Assembly: GCF_041435355.1 (NCBI RefSeq)
Contig: NZ_CP108442.1
Coordinates: 3,534,001 to 3,598,000 of the forward strand
DNA: 64,000 nucleotides
Direction of reading: 5' to 3'
DNA from: Streptomyces sp. NBC_01276
GTDB lineage: Bacteria > Actinomycetota > Actinomycetes > Streptomycetales > Streptomycetaceae
A program made the translations under genes and the position numbers. Under the pieces are notes generated by a model that saw nothing but the letters and a program-made list of their open reading frames with translations, did not search any database and had not been told where the DNA came from. Position 1 is the first letter of the stretch. The number at the start of each line of letters is the position of its first letter. Positions 33,967-43,224 of this stretch are shown piece after piece.

Positions 33967-35802
33967 TCAGCCCACCACCCGGCCCAGCAGGTAGACGGCG
34001 GGCGCGGCGACCGCCAGCGGCAGCGCGACACCGGCCGTCATGTGGACGAACTTCGACGGGTAGTCGTACGCGGCCACGCGCAGACCCACCAGCGCGCAGA
34101 CCCCGGCGGCCAGGCCGAGCAGCGCCCCGCCCGCCCCGATGCCGGTCAGTCCGCCCACCGCGATGCCCGCACCGGCCGCGGCGGCCAGCGAGACGCCGAC
34201 GGAGGGCGCGGTCGGCAGCGGCAGGGCCCGCGCGAACACGGCGACGGCGACGGCGGCGGCGCCGACGCTCACCGCCTCCCCGTCGGCGGCGAGGAAGCCC
34301 GCGCACACGATGGCCAGGGCGGCGGAGGCCACCGAGGCCATCAGTCCGTACATCCGCTCGTCGGGGTCCGCGTGGCTGCGCAGCTGGAGCACCAGCGTGA
34401 GCAGCACCCAGGCCCCGATGGTGCCGATGATGGCGCCGGGGCCGTACGGCCGGTCCACCGCGAGCACCGCGCCGTCCGCGACCACGGCCCCGGCGAAGGC
34501 GAGGGCGATGCCCTGGCGGGCCGGCCACATGCCGTTGAGGCGGAACCAGCCGGCCGCGGTGAGCGCCTGGAGGGCGATCAGCGGCAGGAGCAGGGCGTAC
34601 GGGCCCAGCACGGCGGCCCCGGCCAGCAGCAGCCCGAGGCCGGCGGTCAGCAGGGCCGACTGCGGACCGGGGTCGATGATCGGCGACCGGCCCTCGGCGC
34701 GGGCCTGGGCCGGGTCGACGGCGCGCAGGGTGTTCCCGCCCAGCGTGGGCGGGGAGTACTCGGCCTCCGGGCCTCCGGGCACGGACGCGGGAGCCTGCGG
34801 GGCCGCGGCGGCGGAGGGCACGGGCGGCAGGTACGCCGTCCGCTCGGCCGCCGCGTCGGGGGCGGGCGGCTGCGGCGGCAGGTAGGCCGTCCGCTCGGCG
34901 GCGGCCTCCGTCACCGGCGGCAGGTACGCCGTCCGCTCGGTGTCCCAGGCCTGCGGCTGCGGCGCCTGGGCCTGGACGGGGGGCAGGTACGCGGTCTGCT
35001 CGGCGGCAGTGTCCCGTACCGGCGGCAGGTACGCCGTCTCGGCGGCGGCGTCGGCTCCGACCCCCGGACCACCCGGCCACGGAGCCTGCGGCGCGGCCGC
35101 GGGCTCCCGTACCGGCGGCAGGTACGCCGTCTCGGCGGCGGCGTCGGCACCCGGAGCACCCGGCCACGGCGCGGCCGCGGGCTCCCGTACCGGCGGGAGG
35201 TAGGCCGTCTCCGCTGCGGCGCCGGGCACCGGGGACTGCTGCTGCCACGGCTCGGCCCGCTGCCGGTCCGGCGCGGCGTGCCGGCCGTGGGACTGGGCCT
35301 GCGGGGCCTGGGCCTGGGCCTGCGGGGCCTCGTCGCGGAACCAGCCCTCGGGCGCCACCGGCTGCGGCTGCACCTGGGGCTGCTGGAACTGCGGGGACTG
35401 CTGCTGCTGGTGCTGCTGGTGCTGGTGCTGCTGGTGCTGCTGCTGGTGCTGCTGCACCGGCGGCAGATACGCGGTCTGCTCGGCGGCACCGCCACCGGCA
35501 CCCACGCCGGCCCCCGTGCCGTCCGGCCACGGTACGGCGCCGGACGGAGCGGCCCACTGCTGCGCGGGCGGGCCCTGGGGAGCGGGCTGGGGCACGGCCG
35601 GGGCCTCGTCGCGGAACCAGCCCTCGGGCGCCACCGGCTGCCCGGGCACGGCGCCCAACGGCGGGTGCACCGGCTGCTGGACCGGCTGCTGGACCGGCTG
35701 CTGGACCGGCTGGTAGCTGGTGTCCCAGGTGTCGGACTGCCAGGTCTGGGTCCCGTACGGGTCCTCCTGCGCGGCCCGCTGCTGTTCTTCGGGAGTGCTC
35801 AT
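33967..35802 (-). CDS. Multi-pass membrane protein with eight TAYLPP repeats
   Basis: 611 residues. The cytoplasmic N-terminal 350 residues are low-complexity, rich in Gln, Pro and Ala. They carry eight copies of a motif (A/E)xTAYLPP, usually with Glu or Arg-Glu before Thr. They also contain two copies of PVAPEGWFRDEAP, a PVQQ tandem near residue 35, and a His/Gln tract (about 115-140). The C-terminal 230 residues form about ten membrane helices. No transporter family was recognised. The repeated Thr-Ala-Tyr could be phosphorylation or docking sites, but that is speculation. It follows the MoaD-like gene by nine bases. Confidence 0.85.
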   Translation of the reverse strand: MSTPEEQQRAAQEDPYGTQTWQSDTWDTSYQPVQQPVQQPVQQPVHPPLGAVPGQPVAPEGWFRDEAPAVPQPAPQGPPAQQWAAPSGAVPWPDGTGAGVGAGGGAAEQTAYLPPVQQHQQQHQQHQHQQHQQQQSPQFQQPQVQPQPVAPEGWFRDEAPQAQAQAPQAQSHGRHAAPDRQRAEPWQQQSPVPGAAAETAYLPPVREPAAAPWPGAPGADAAAETAYLPPVREPAAAPQAPWPGGPGVGADAAAETAYLPPVRDTAAEQTAYLPPVQAQAPQPQAWDTERTAYLPPVTEAAAERTAYLPPQPPAPDAAAERTAYLPPVPSAAAAPQAPASVPGGPEAEYSPPTLGGNTLRAVDPAQARAEGRSPIIDPGPQSALLTAGLGLLLAGAAVLGPYALLLPLIALQALTAAGWFRLNGMWPARQGIALAFAGAVVADGAVLAVDRPYGPGAIIGTIGAWVLLTLVLQLRSHADPDERMYGLMASVASAALAIVCAGFLAADGEAVSVGAAAVAVAVFARALPLPTAPSVGVSLAAAAGAGIAVGGLTGIGAGGALLGLAAGVCALVGLRVAAYDYPSKFVHMTAGVALPLAVAAPAVYLLGRVVG

Positions 35803-35811
35803 GGTCTCCGC

Positions 35812-36066
35812 TCACCCGCCCGCGAACGGCGGGAGCACCTCGACGGTGCCCCCCTCGGTCAGCAGGACGGCATCGTGCGGGCGCTTGCCCACCGGCTCGT
35901 CGTTCACGAGGAAGGAGCAGCGCAGGAGCACCCGGGTCAGCTCCCCCGGATGGCGTTCCCGCACTGCGTCGAGCGCCTCGGCCAGGGTGCGCGCCGAGTA
36001 CGGCTCCTCCGCCGTCTTGGCCGCGGCCTTCGCCGCCGCCCAGTAGCGGATGGTTCCGGTTGCCAC
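35812..36066 (-). CDS. MoaD/ThiS-family sulfur-carrier-like protein
   Basis: 84 residues, a beta-grasp ubiquitin-like fold ending in the Gly-Gly tail (VEVLPPFAGG) that is adenylated and thiocarboxylated in this family. The GTG at 36066 with AGGAG five bases upstream is preferred to the ATG at 36117. It shows the MoaD-type central segment CSFLVNDEPV and a C-terminal VEVLPP. No MoeB, ThiF or MoaE gene is adjacent. It is immediately upstream of the TAYLPP membrane protein and the only gene with it. The acceptor of any sulfur is unknown. Confidence 0.88.
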   Translation of the reverse strand: MATGTIRYWAAAKAAAKTAEEPYSARTLAEALDAVRERHPGELTRVLLRCSFLVNDEPVGKRPHDAVLLTEGGTVEVLPPFAGG

Positions 36067-36477
36067 TGCAGCTCCTCTCGTGGTCGGCTCCGTCGGCTCT
36101 CTACCGTCGGCCTCCATGATGACCCCTCCGGGTCACCACCCCGGCGTGCGCCAGCGCGCCCCGGGTGCGCCCGGGGATCCCTCCGGGGGTCCACCGATCC
36201 GGTGAAACCAGGGCATACGCAGGGGGAAGGCGTGGCAGGAACCACAGAATGCGGTGCACGGCAGCCCTCGGCCCCGAAAGGGAGGGTGGGCTATTCTGGC
36301 GGCGTAGAGGATCCGGGCAACGTAGCCCCCGGGTCCTTTTGTGCTTTCAGCACGTTGAACGAACCGAGAACAGTGGTATCCATCCGGACCCCAGGGCGCG
36401 GGGGCCGGGCCGGACGCCAGGCCAGTCGTACGAAGCAGTACCACGCACGTCCTCGACGGGACCGAGGAGGAACCGAC
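36067..36477. other. Upstream region of glnR with attenuator-like hairpin
   Basis: These 411 bases carry no convincing gene. A TATTCT hexamer at 36292-36297 could be a -10 element. Just downstream, GGATCCGGG (36308-36316) pairs with CCCGGGTCC (36327-36335) with one mismatch, followed by TTTT. This looks like an intrinsic terminator placed inside the glnR leader. Confidence 0.5.
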
Positions 36478-36546
36478 GTGATGGACCAGCGAACCGTGCA
36501 CCCGCACGTGCACGACCACCCGACGCGGGCAGGTGGTCGGGCATGA
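36478..36546 (+). CDS. Short His-rich upstream ORF overlapping the glnR start
   Basis: Starts GTG-ATG at 36478/36481 with a strong ribosome-binding site (GAGGAGG at 36464-36470). It encodes about 22 residues including HPHVHDHP, and its TGA overlaps the glnR ATG (ATGA). The glnR start itself has only a weak ribosome-binding site, so this uORF may feed ribosomes to glnR by reinitiation. Whether the peptide has any role is unknown. Confidence 0.5.
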   Translation: MMDQRTVHPHVHDHPTRAGGRA

Positions 36547-37370
36547 GTTCTCTCCTGCTGCTGACCAATGCCCTCCAGCCGTCGACCGAGGTGCTGCCCG
36601 CCCTCGGCCTGCTGCTGCACAACGTCCGGGTCGCCCCGGCCGAGGGTCCGGCCCTGGTGGACACCCCCGGCGCCGACGTGATCCTCGTGGACGGCCGCCG
36701 CGACCTGCCGCAGGTGCGGTCGCTGTGCCAGCTGCTGAGGTCCACCGGACCGGGCTGCCCCCTGATCCTCGTCGTGACCGAGGGCGGCCTCGCGGCCGTC
36801 ACCGCCGACTGGGGCATCGACGACGTCCTGCTCGACACCGCCGGACCGGCCGAGGTGGAGGCGCGGCTGCGGCTGGCCACCGGCCGCCAGCAGCTGGGCT
36901 CCGACGACTCCCCGATGGAGATCCGCAACGGAGACCTGTCGGTCGACGAGGCGACGTACAGCGCGAAGCTGAAGGGCCGGGTCCTGGACCTGACCTTCAA
37001 GGAGTTCGAGCTGCTGAAGTACCTCGCCCAGCACCCGGGCCGGGTCTTCACCCGGGCCCAGCTCCTCCAGGAGGTGTGGGGCTACGACTACTTCGGCGGG
37101 ACCCGGACGGTCGACGTGCACGTACGACGGCTGCGCGCGAAGCTCGGCCCCGAGCACGAGTCGCTGATCGGCACCGTCCGCAACGTCGGCTACCGCTTCG
37201 TCACGCCGGAGAAGGTGGAACGGGCGGCGGCGGCGGAGGCGGAACGGGCCGCGGCGAAGCAGGCGGCGGCCTCGGCCCCGCCGCAGGGCGCCGACCTGGC
37301 CGCCACGGACCCCCGGACGGAGGAATCCCCTGTGACCATCCACTCGGCAGGACGCCCTGCCCAGAGGTAG
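36543..37370 (+). CDS. glnR: Nitrogen regulator GlnR (atypical orphan response regulator)
   Basis: 275 residues. It is the OmpR-family regulator of nitrogen metabolism (glnA, amtB, nirB, ureA targets in S. coelicolor). The atypical receiver (1-115) keeps Asp50 in VILVDGRRD but lacks the N-terminal acidic pair (LLLTNA) and the Lys of the phosphorylation pocket. This matches the known phosphorylation-independent GlnR. The C-terminal winged helix (about 130-225) has [14 protein letters not shown] and [14 protein letters not shown]. The tail is Ala-rich. It is followed 24 bases later by a LacI regulator gene. Confidence 0.95.
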   Translation: MSSLLLLTNALQPSTEVLPALGLLLHNVRVAPAEGPALVDTPGADVILVDGRRDLPQVRSLCQLLRSTGPGCPLILVVTEGGLAAVTADWGIDDVLLDTAGPAEVEARLRLATGRQQLGSDDSPMEIRNGDLSVDEATYSAKLKGRVLDLTFKEFELLKYLAQHPGRVFTRAQLLQEVWGYDYFGGTRTVDVHVRRLRAKLGPEHESLIGTVRNVGYRFVTPEKVERAAAAEAERAAAKQAAASAPPQGADLAATDPRTEESPVTIHSAGRPAQR

Positions 37371-37381
37371 GTCACCCCGCG

Positions 37382-37397
37382 TAGACTGCCGCGCGTG
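37382..37397 (+). promoter_or_regulatory. Possible leaderless promoter of the LacI gene
   Basis: TAGACT (37382-37387) is followed by seven bases and then the GTG start. No ribosome-binding site is seen, so a leaderless message is likely. The -35 is not clear. Confidence 0.5.
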
Positions 37398-38417
37398 GCC
37401 AAGGTGACGCGGGATGACGTTGCACGACTTGCGGGTACGTCTACCGCCGTCGTGAGCTACGTCATCAACAACGGACCCCGGCCGGTTGCCCCGGCCACGC
37501 GCGAGCGTGTCCTCGCCGCGATCAAGGAGCTGGGCTACCGCCCGGACCGGGTCGCGCAGGCGATGGCGTCACGGCGTACGGACCTCATAGGCATGATCGT
37601 CCCGGACGCCCGCCAGCCGTTCTTCGCGGAGATGGCGCACGCGGTCGAGCAGGCCGCGGCCGAGCGCGGGAAGATGGTCCTGGTCGGGAACTCCGACTAC
37701 CGCGACGAGCGCGAGGTCCACTACCTGCGGGCCTTCCTCGGCATGCGGGTGTCGGGCCTGATCCTGGTCAGCCAGGGCATGAGCGAGCGCGCCGCCTCGG
37801 AGATCGAGGCGTGGGACGCCCGCATCGTGCTGCTGCACGAGCGGCCCGAGGCGATCGACGACGTCGCGGTGGTCACGGACGACATCGGCGGGGCCCAGCT
37901 CGCCACCCGGCACCTGCTGGAGCACGGGCACGAGTACGTCGCCTGCATCGGCGGGGTCGAGAACACCCCGTCCGTCGGCGACCCGGTCGCCGACCACGTC
38001 GAGGGCTGGCGCCGGGCCATGCTCGAAGCGGGCCGTTCGGTGGAGGGCCGGCTCATCGAGGCCCCGTACAACCGCTACGACGCCTACACGGTCGCCCTGG
38101 AGGTCCTGGCCCGGCCCGACCGGCCGACCGCGATCTTCTGCGCGACGGACGACCAGGCCATCGGCGTGCTCCGGGCCGCCCGCGAGCTGCGCATCGACGT
38201 CCCCGAGCAGCTGGCCGTGGCCGGCTTCGACGACGTCAAGGAGGCGGCGCTGACGGACCCGCCGCTGACCACGATCGCCTCGGACCGCCCGGCGATGGCC
38301 CGCGCGGCGGTGGACCTCGTCCTGGACGACGCCCTGCGCGTGGCGGGCTCCCGCCGCGAGCGCCTCAAGCAGTTCCCCTCGGCCCTGGTCATCCGCCGCT
38401 CCTGCGGCTGCCGCTGA
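37395..38417 (+). CDS. LacI-family transcriptional repressor
   Basis: 340 residues. The N-terminal HTH is [20 protein letters not shown], and the hinge helix is [13 protein letters not shown]. The periplasmic-binding-protein-like effector domain (60-335) ends [22 protein letters not shown] Cys-rich end RRSCGCR is typical of actinobacterial members. No sugar transport or catabolic gene is adjacent, so the effector and targets are unknown. The GTG start probably coincides with the transcript start. Confidence 0.93.
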   Translation: MAKVTRDDVARLAGTSTAVVSYVINNGPRPVAPATRERVLAAIKELGYRPDRVAQAMASRRTDLIGMIVPDARQPFFAEMAHAVEQAAAERGKMVLVGNSDYRDEREVHYLRAFLGMRVSGLILVSQGMSERAASEIEAWDARIVLLHERPEAIDDVAVVTDDIGGAQLATRHLLEHGHEYVACIGGVENTPSVGDPVADHVEGWRRAMLEAGRSVEGRLIEAPYNRYDAYTVALEVLARPDRPTAIFCATDDQAIGVLRAARELRIDVPEQLAVAGFDDVKEAALTDPPLTTIASDRPAMARAAVDLVLDDALRVAGSRRERLKQFPSALVIRRSCGCR

Positions 38418-38474
38418 CCCTCCCGCGGCCGTCAGGACCGGCCCTGAGGGCCAGGTCCGGGCTCTCAGACCAGG

Positions 38475-38584
38475 TCAGGGCCAGGTCAGGGCCCTGATGG
38501 CCACGAAGAGGACGAGGGCCCCCAGGCCGACGGCGCGAGGGGCAGCAGCAGCGCCCCGATCGCCAGGCAGGTCCGGGCGAACAC
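38475..38584 (-). pseudogene. Small membrane protein, apparently frameshifted
   Basis: The GTG at 38584 has an excellent AGGAGG ribosome-binding site. The first frame reads VFARTCLAIGALLLPLA, which looks like a membrane helix. The continuation then becomes Pro/Ser-rich, while the -1 frame continues as AVGLGALVLFVAIRALTWP and stops at 38475. Together these would make a roughly 36-residue two-helix protein. So either a one-base indel near 38535 or a sequencing error is present. The interpretation rests on composition only. Confidence 0.4.
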
Positions 38585-38685
38585 CGCACGATCCCCCCCC
38601 TCCTTATATCGGGCATACGCGGTTCTGTCGGGCTTCTCAGCCGGGACTCAGGAAGCTCTCATGATCCGGCGGGACAGTCGGAGAC

Positions 38686-39936
38686 ATGACCGAGAGCTTC
38701 CGCCGCGAAGGCGAGTACCCGCAGGAGAACCGGCCGGCCCAGAACCCGCCCTTCGGCGAGGACTGGCAGCGCGGCCGCGACCGGTTGGCACAGGACACCG
38801 CGGCCGGGGCGTACCCGCCGCCGCCCGCGTACCCGCCGGCGCCGGCACCCGGCTGGCACGAGGCGCACCAGCCCCCCGTCATCCAGGGCGAGACCGTCCC
38901 GGCCGACGGCAACGGGGACAACGGCAACGGGGGCAACGGGGGCCACACCGGCAACGGCTGGGCCGCCTGGGGGTCCGCCGCCCCGGCCGCCCCCGCCCAC
39001 GCGGCCCGCGCCAAGCGCCCCGTCGCGCTGCTCGCCGCCGTCGCCCTCGCGGCGGCCGTGGTCGGCGGCGGGACGGCCGCAGCCGTCCAGCAGTTCCTCG
39101 GCCACGACGGCTCCGCCGGCGGCGGCTTCAACGGCACCAACGTCTCCCAGTCCAGCAACGGCACCGTCTCGGGCGTCGCCGAGCAGGTCAGCCCCTCCGT
39201 GGTGCGGATCGACACCCGCACCGGCTCCGGCCAGGGCACCGGCTCCGGCATCGTGGTCACCGCCGGCGGCGAGATCGTCACCAACAACCACGTCGTCAGC
39301 GGCGCCTCCGAGATCCAGGTGACGATGAGCGACGGCAAGAAGTACGCCGCCAAGACCGTCGGCACCGACCCCGACAAGGACCTGGCGCTGATCAAGCTCC
39401 AGGGCGCGAGCGGCCTCAAGCCCGCCAAGCTCGGCAACTCCGACCAGCTGCGGGTCGGCGACGAGGTCGTCGCCATCGGCTCCCCCGACCGTCTCACCGG
39501 CACCGTCACCAGCGGCATCGTCTCGGCCCTGGACCGGGACGTGAACGTACCGAAGTCGGAGCAGCAGCAGTCCCCGCAGCGCGGCCAGGGCGGCGGCGGC
39601 TGGCCGTTCTCCTACGACGGGCAGCAGTTCAACGGGGACACCGGCTCGAACACCACCTCGTACAAGGCCATCCAGACGGACGCCTCCCTCAACCCGGGCA
39701 ACTCCGGCGGCGCCCTCGTCAACCTGAACGGCGAGATCGTGGGCATGCCCTCCGCGATCTACTCCCCCTCCAGCGACAGCTCCTCCGCCGGCAGCGTCGG
39801 CCTCGGCTTCGCCATCCCGGTCAACACGATCAAGGCCGACCTCGACGGCCTCCGCAAGGGCGGCACGGGCGGCTCCGACTCCGGCACCGGCGGCGACGGC
39901 TCGGACAGCGGCCGTTCCGGCACCTCCTGGTTCTGA
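38686..39936 (+). CDS. HtrA/DegP-like membrane-anchored trypsin-type protease
   Basis: 416 residues: a disordered Pro/Gly/Asn-rich cytoplasmic region (1-110), one transmembrane helix (about 112-135) and an extracytoplasmic trypsin-like domain. The catalytic triad is His202 (TNNHVV), Asp232 (DKDLALIKL) and Ser340 (NPGNSGGAL). The PDZ domain usual in DegP/HtrA is absent, and the C-terminus is a Gly/Ser tail. The substrates are unknown, with envelope quality control likely. A response regulator and sensor kinase follow. Confidence 0.92.
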   Translation: MTESFRREGEYPQENRPAQNPPFGEDWQRGRDRLAQDTAAGAYPPPPAYPPAPAPGWHEAHQPPVIQGETVPADGNGDNGNGGNGGHTGNGWAAWGSAAPAAPAHAARAKRPVALLAAVALAAAVVGGGTAAAVQQFLGHDGSAGGGFNGTNVSQSSNGTVSGVAEQVSPSVVRIDTRTGSGQGTGSGIVVTAGGEIVTNNHVVSGASEIQVTMSDGKKYAAKTVGTDPDKDLALIKLQGASGLKPAKLGNSDQLRVGDEVVAIGSPDRLTGTVTSGIVSALDRDVNVPKSEQQQSPQRGQGGGGWPFSYDGQQFNGDTGSNTTSYKAIQTDASLNPGNSGGALVNLNGEIVGMPSAIYSPSSDSSSAGSVGLGFAIPVNTIKADLDGLRKGGTGGSDSGTGGDGSDSGRSGTSWF

Positions 39937-40137
39937 TCCCGCCACCGGCTCCGCGCCCGGTACGGCCCCCGCCCCCCGGGGCGCAGCCGCACCGGGCCGC
40001 GGTGCTCCCGTGCGACGCTGGGGGCGGACCTCCGCGGGACGGATCCCGCACGTCCGCCGCCCACGCCCCCGGGCGCGACCGCGACCGCGGCCGCCACCCC
40101 GCGGACACCACCACGACCACCACCCAGGGACCCGCCG

Positions 40138-40872
40138 ATGAACGCCGCCGAAGGCGAACCGCAGCGCATCCTCGTCGTCGACGACGAGCCGGCCGTCCGT
40201 GAGGCCCTGCGCCGCAGCCTCGCCTTCGAGGGCTACGGGACCCGGACGGCGGTCGACGGGCTCGACGCCCTCGACCAGGCGGCCACGTACGCCCCGGACC
40301 TGATCGTCCTGGACATCCAGATGCCCCGGATGGACGGCCTGACCGCGGCCCGCCGGCTGCGCGCGTCCGGCAGCGTCACCCCGATCCTGATGCTGACCGC
40401 CCGCGACACCGTCGGCGACCGCGTCACCGGCCTGGACGCGGGCGCCGACGACTACCTCGTCAAGCCCTTCGAGCTGGACGAGCTCTTCGCACGCGTCCGC
40501 GCCCTGCTGCGCCGCAGCTCCTACGCCGCCCCCTCCGCCGCCCCGGAGAGCTCCGCCGACGTCCTGTCCTTCGGCGACCTGCGCATGGACCTCACCACCC
40601 GCGAGGTCACCCGGGGCCACCGCGCCGTGGAACTGACCCGGACCGAGTTCACCCTGCTGGAGATGTTCCTCGCGCACCCGCGCCAGGTCCTGACCCGCGA
40701 GCAGATCCTGAAGACCGTGTGGGGCTTCGACTTCGAGCCCAGCTCCAACTCCCTGGACGTGTACGTGATGTACCTGCGCCGCAAGACCGAGGCCGGCGGA
40801 GAGCCCCGCCTCGTCCACACCGTGCGCGGGGTCGGGTACGTCCTGCGCGCCGGCGAGGGCGGCCCCGAGTGA
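40138..40872 (+). CDS. OmpR-family response regulator (MprA-like)
   Basis: 244 residues. The receiver has acidic residues in ILVVDDEP, phospho-acceptor Asp59 in [13 protein letters not shown], and Lys in DDYLVKPFE. The winged helix contains [14 protein letters not shown] and TVRGVGYVL. It resembles MprA of mycobacteria, whose MprAB system senses envelope stress and controls an HtrA-type protease. Here an HtrA-type protease gene lies directly upstream, which fits. The stop overlaps the kinase start by four bases (GTGA). Confidence 0.94.
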   Translation: MNAAEGEPQRILVVDDEPAVREALRRSLAFEGYGTRTAVDGLDALDQAATYAPDLIVLDIQMPRMDGLTAARRLRASGSVTPILMLTARDTVGDRVTGLDAGADDYLVKPFELDELFARVRALLRRSSYAAPSAAPESSADVLSFGDLRMDLTTREVTRGHRAVELTRTEFTLLEMFLAHPRQVLTREQILKTVWGFDFEPSSNSLDVYVMYLRRKTEAGGEPRLVHTVRGVGYVLRAGEGGPE

Positions 40873-42305
40873 GCCCGGCCGCCAGATTCCGCGCGCTGCC
40901 GCTGCGCTCGCGGCTCGCGCTGCTGGTGGCGGTCGCGGTGGCGGTGGCGGTGGCGGCCGTCGCCGCCGTCGCCTGGGTGATGGTGCGCACCCAGCTGCGC
41001 GACCAGCTCGACCGCTCCCTGATGTCGACGAACGTCAGCGCGCAGGTCGCGCGGACCCTGCGGGAGGGCTGCGTCGTCCAGCCGCCCAAGCCCACGCAGC
41101 AGATCGCGGGGAACCTGAACGCGACCGTGCAGATCGTCCTGTCCGACGGCACCCGCTGCTGGGTGGGCGGGCAGCCCGACCTGCCCGTGACCGGCACCGA
41201 CCGGCAGGTCGCGGCGGACGTGGAGGCCAAGCCCGTCCTGCACGACGTGACCACCCCCGACGGCGTCGACATGCGCGTGTACACCCTCCAGGCCAACCCG
41301 GCCGGGCCCGCCTTCGGCGTCTCCATCGCCAAGCCGCTGGGCGACGTGGAGAAGCCCCTGTCCACGCTGGCCTGGGTGCTGCTGCTGGTCAGCGGCGTCG
41401 GAGTGGTCGGCGCCGGGGCCGCCGGGCTGTGGGTGGCCCGGACGGGGCTGCGGCCGGTGGACGAACTGACCGGCGCCGTCGAACACATCGCCCGGACCGA
41501 GGACCTGACCGTACGGATCCCCGACCAGGGGGACGACGAGATCGCCCGCCTGTCGCGCTCCTTCAACTCCATGACGGCGGCCCTGGCCTCCTCCCAGGAA
41601 CGCCAGGCCCAGCTGATCGCCGACGCCGGCCACGAACTGCGGACCCCGCTGACGTCCCTGCGCACCAACATCGAGCTGCTCGCGCGCAGCGAGGAGACCG
41701 GCCGGGCCATCCCGCCGGACGACCGGCGCGAGCTGCTGGCCTCCGTGAAGGCGCAGATGACGGAGCTGGCCGCGCTGATCGGAGACCTCCAGGAGCTCTC
41801 CCGCCCGGACGCGGCCCCGCACGCCCCGCTCGGGGTGGTGGCCCTGCACGAGACCGCGGCCGCCGCGCTGTCCCGGGTCCGGCTGCGCGGCCCGGAGCTG
41901 GTCTTCACCTCCGCGCTGGAGCCCTGGTACGTACGGGGCGAGGCGGCGGCGCTGGAGCGGGCGGTGGTCAACGTCCTCGACAACGCCGTGAAGTTCAGCC
42001 CGCCGGGCGCGGCCGTCGAGGTCTCGCTGCGCGCGGGCGAGCTGACGGTACGGGACCACGGACCGGGCATCCCGGCCGAGGACCTCCCGTACGTCTTCGA
42101 GCGGTTCTGGCGGTCCCCGTCGGCCCGCGCGCTGCCCGGCAGCGGGCTGGGCCTGTCCATCGTGGCCCGTACGGTCCAGCGGGCGGGCGGCACCGCCGTG
42201 CTGCGCGCCGCGGCCGACGGGGGCCGGGGCACGGAGGCGGTGCTGCGCCTGCCGGGCGCCCCGACGCCGCCGCCGTCGACCGCGTCAGTTGTGCCGGATC
42301 AGTGA
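40869..42305 (+). CDS. Sensor histidine kinase (MprB-like)
   Basis: 478 residues with a GTG start at 40869. Two transmembrane helices (about 15-38 and 168-190) flank an extracytoplasmic sensor loop (about 40-165) containing two Cys (GCVVQP, RCWVGG). Then come HAMP (about 190-245), HisKA with His255 in [14 protein letters not shown], and HATPase_c with N-box [11 protein letters not shown] and [12 protein letters not shown]. It is the partner of the upstream regulator. Its last 21 bases overlap the convergent PI-PLC gene. Confidence 0.94.
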   Translation: MSPAARFRALPLRSRLALLVAVAVAVAVAAVAAVAWVMVRTQLRDQLDRSLMSTNVSAQVARTLREGCVVQPPKPTQQIAGNLNATVQIVLSDGTRCWVGGQPDLPVTGTDRQVAADVEAKPVLHDVTTPDGVDMRVYTLQANPAGPAFGVSIAKPLGDVEKPLSTLAWVLLLVSGVGVVGAGAAGLWVARTGLRPVDELTGAVEHIARTEDLTVRIPDQGDDEIARLSRSFNSMTAALASSQERQAQLIADAGHELRTPLTSLRTNIELLARSEETGRAIPPDDRRELLASVKAQMTELAALIGDLQELSRPDAAPHAPLGVVALHETAAAALSRVRLRGPELVFTSALEPWYVRGEAAALERAVVNVLDNAVKFSPPGAAVEVSLRAGELTVRDHGPGIPAEDLPYVFERFWRSPSARALPGSGLGLSIVARTVQRAGGTAVLRAAADGGRGTEAVLRLPGAPTPPPSTASVVPDQ

Positions 42306-43163
42306 GGCGACCAGGCCCGAGCGGGTGTTGGGGAAGTCCAGGGGGACGATGCCGAGGCCGGTGCGGCCGGCCAGTTCGCCGCCGTCGACGAAGGACTGGA
42401 CCTGCGGGTTGAGCCGGTCGGAGTTCCAGCGCGGCGGCATGTAGGCCGAGGTGCTGACGTAGTTCACGAACAGCTTGCCGGGCTGCCCGACGGCCTTGCG
42501 GAACTGGTCCTCGATCTTGCCGCGCTTGGCGAAGGGTTCGGCGTTCCAGTCGTCCTGGACGTCGAAGACGTTGCCGTCGGCGTAGCGCAGGCCGGGCAGG
42601 CCGCCGTTGTCGGCGAGGAGCACCACCTTCCCGCGGGCCTGGCCCAGCGAGGCGGGCAGGGTGTCGGCGATGCGGAAGAGCGGGCGCCAGCCGCGGTGGT
42701 CGAGGTAGTCGTCGAACACGGCGCGGAAGGTGGCGTCGCTCTCCTCGGAGTACTCCTGCTTGACGCGCATCAGGACGGTCTCGGAGGGGTGCGCGGAGAG
42801 GAAGTTCCAGCAGGCCACGAGGACGTCCCCGAACATCAGGTCCTGGAAGAAGGCCGCGTGGTGGATGGCGAGGGAGCCGCCCGTCACCCGGCAGCGGACG
42901 TCCAGGAACCGGATCCCGGAGTCGAGCTGCTGGGCGATCGAGGTGTTCTGGCAGGCGACGTAGAGCCCGCCCTTGGTGGCGCCCGAGTCGTGGGTGCCGG
43001 GGATGGTCATCCGCTGGAGCGGGGTGGAGTCGGCGAGGCCGGCCATCCAGTCCTGGGTACCGAGGGTTCTCGCGGACGCGGGGGCCGCCGCCCCGAGTCC
43101 CGCGAACGCCGCGGCGCCCACCGCCGTCGCTCCGGTCAGAAACGCCCGCCTGTGCAGTGCCAT
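42285..43163 (-). CDS. Tat-exported phosphatidylinositol-specific phospholipase C
   Basis: 292 residues. A twin-arginine signal (HRRAFLTGATAVG, cleavage near ASA-RT) directs export after folding. The PI-PLC X domain has one catalytic His in IPGTHDSGA and the second in AIHHAAFF, plus the substrate-binding FLDVRCR. It cleaves phosphatidylinositol by the bacterial Ca-independent mechanism. The 3' end overlaps the histidine kinase gene by 21 bases tail-to-tail. Confidence 0.92.
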   Translation of the reverse strand: MALHRRAFLTGATAVGAAAFAGLGAAAPASARTLGTQDWMAGLADSTPLQRMTIPGTHDSGATKGGLYVACQNTSIAQQLDSGIRFLDVRCRVTGGSLAIHHAAFFQDLMFGDVLVACWNFLSAHPSETVLMRVKQEYSEESDATFRAVFDDYLDHRGWRPLFRIADTLPASLGQARGKVVLLADNGGLPGLRYADGNVFDVQDDWNAEPFAKRGKIEDQFRKAVGQPGKLFVNYVSTSAYMPPRWNSDRLNPQVQSFVDGGELAGRTGLGIVPLDFPNTRSGLVASLIRHN

Positions 43164-43224
43164 GCCCGCCCCTTCGCCGCTCCGCTGTCGGGACGGGATT
43201 ATGGCCTGCGCGGACCGGCCTTCA

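Noticed and set aside
33928-36546. Very long plus-strand open frame opposite the TAYLPP membrane protein
   Set aside because: It is an antisense shadow caused by high GC. The minus-strand protein has coherent domains, ribosome-binding site and operon structure. Only its last 69 bases (the uORF before glnR) are considered further.
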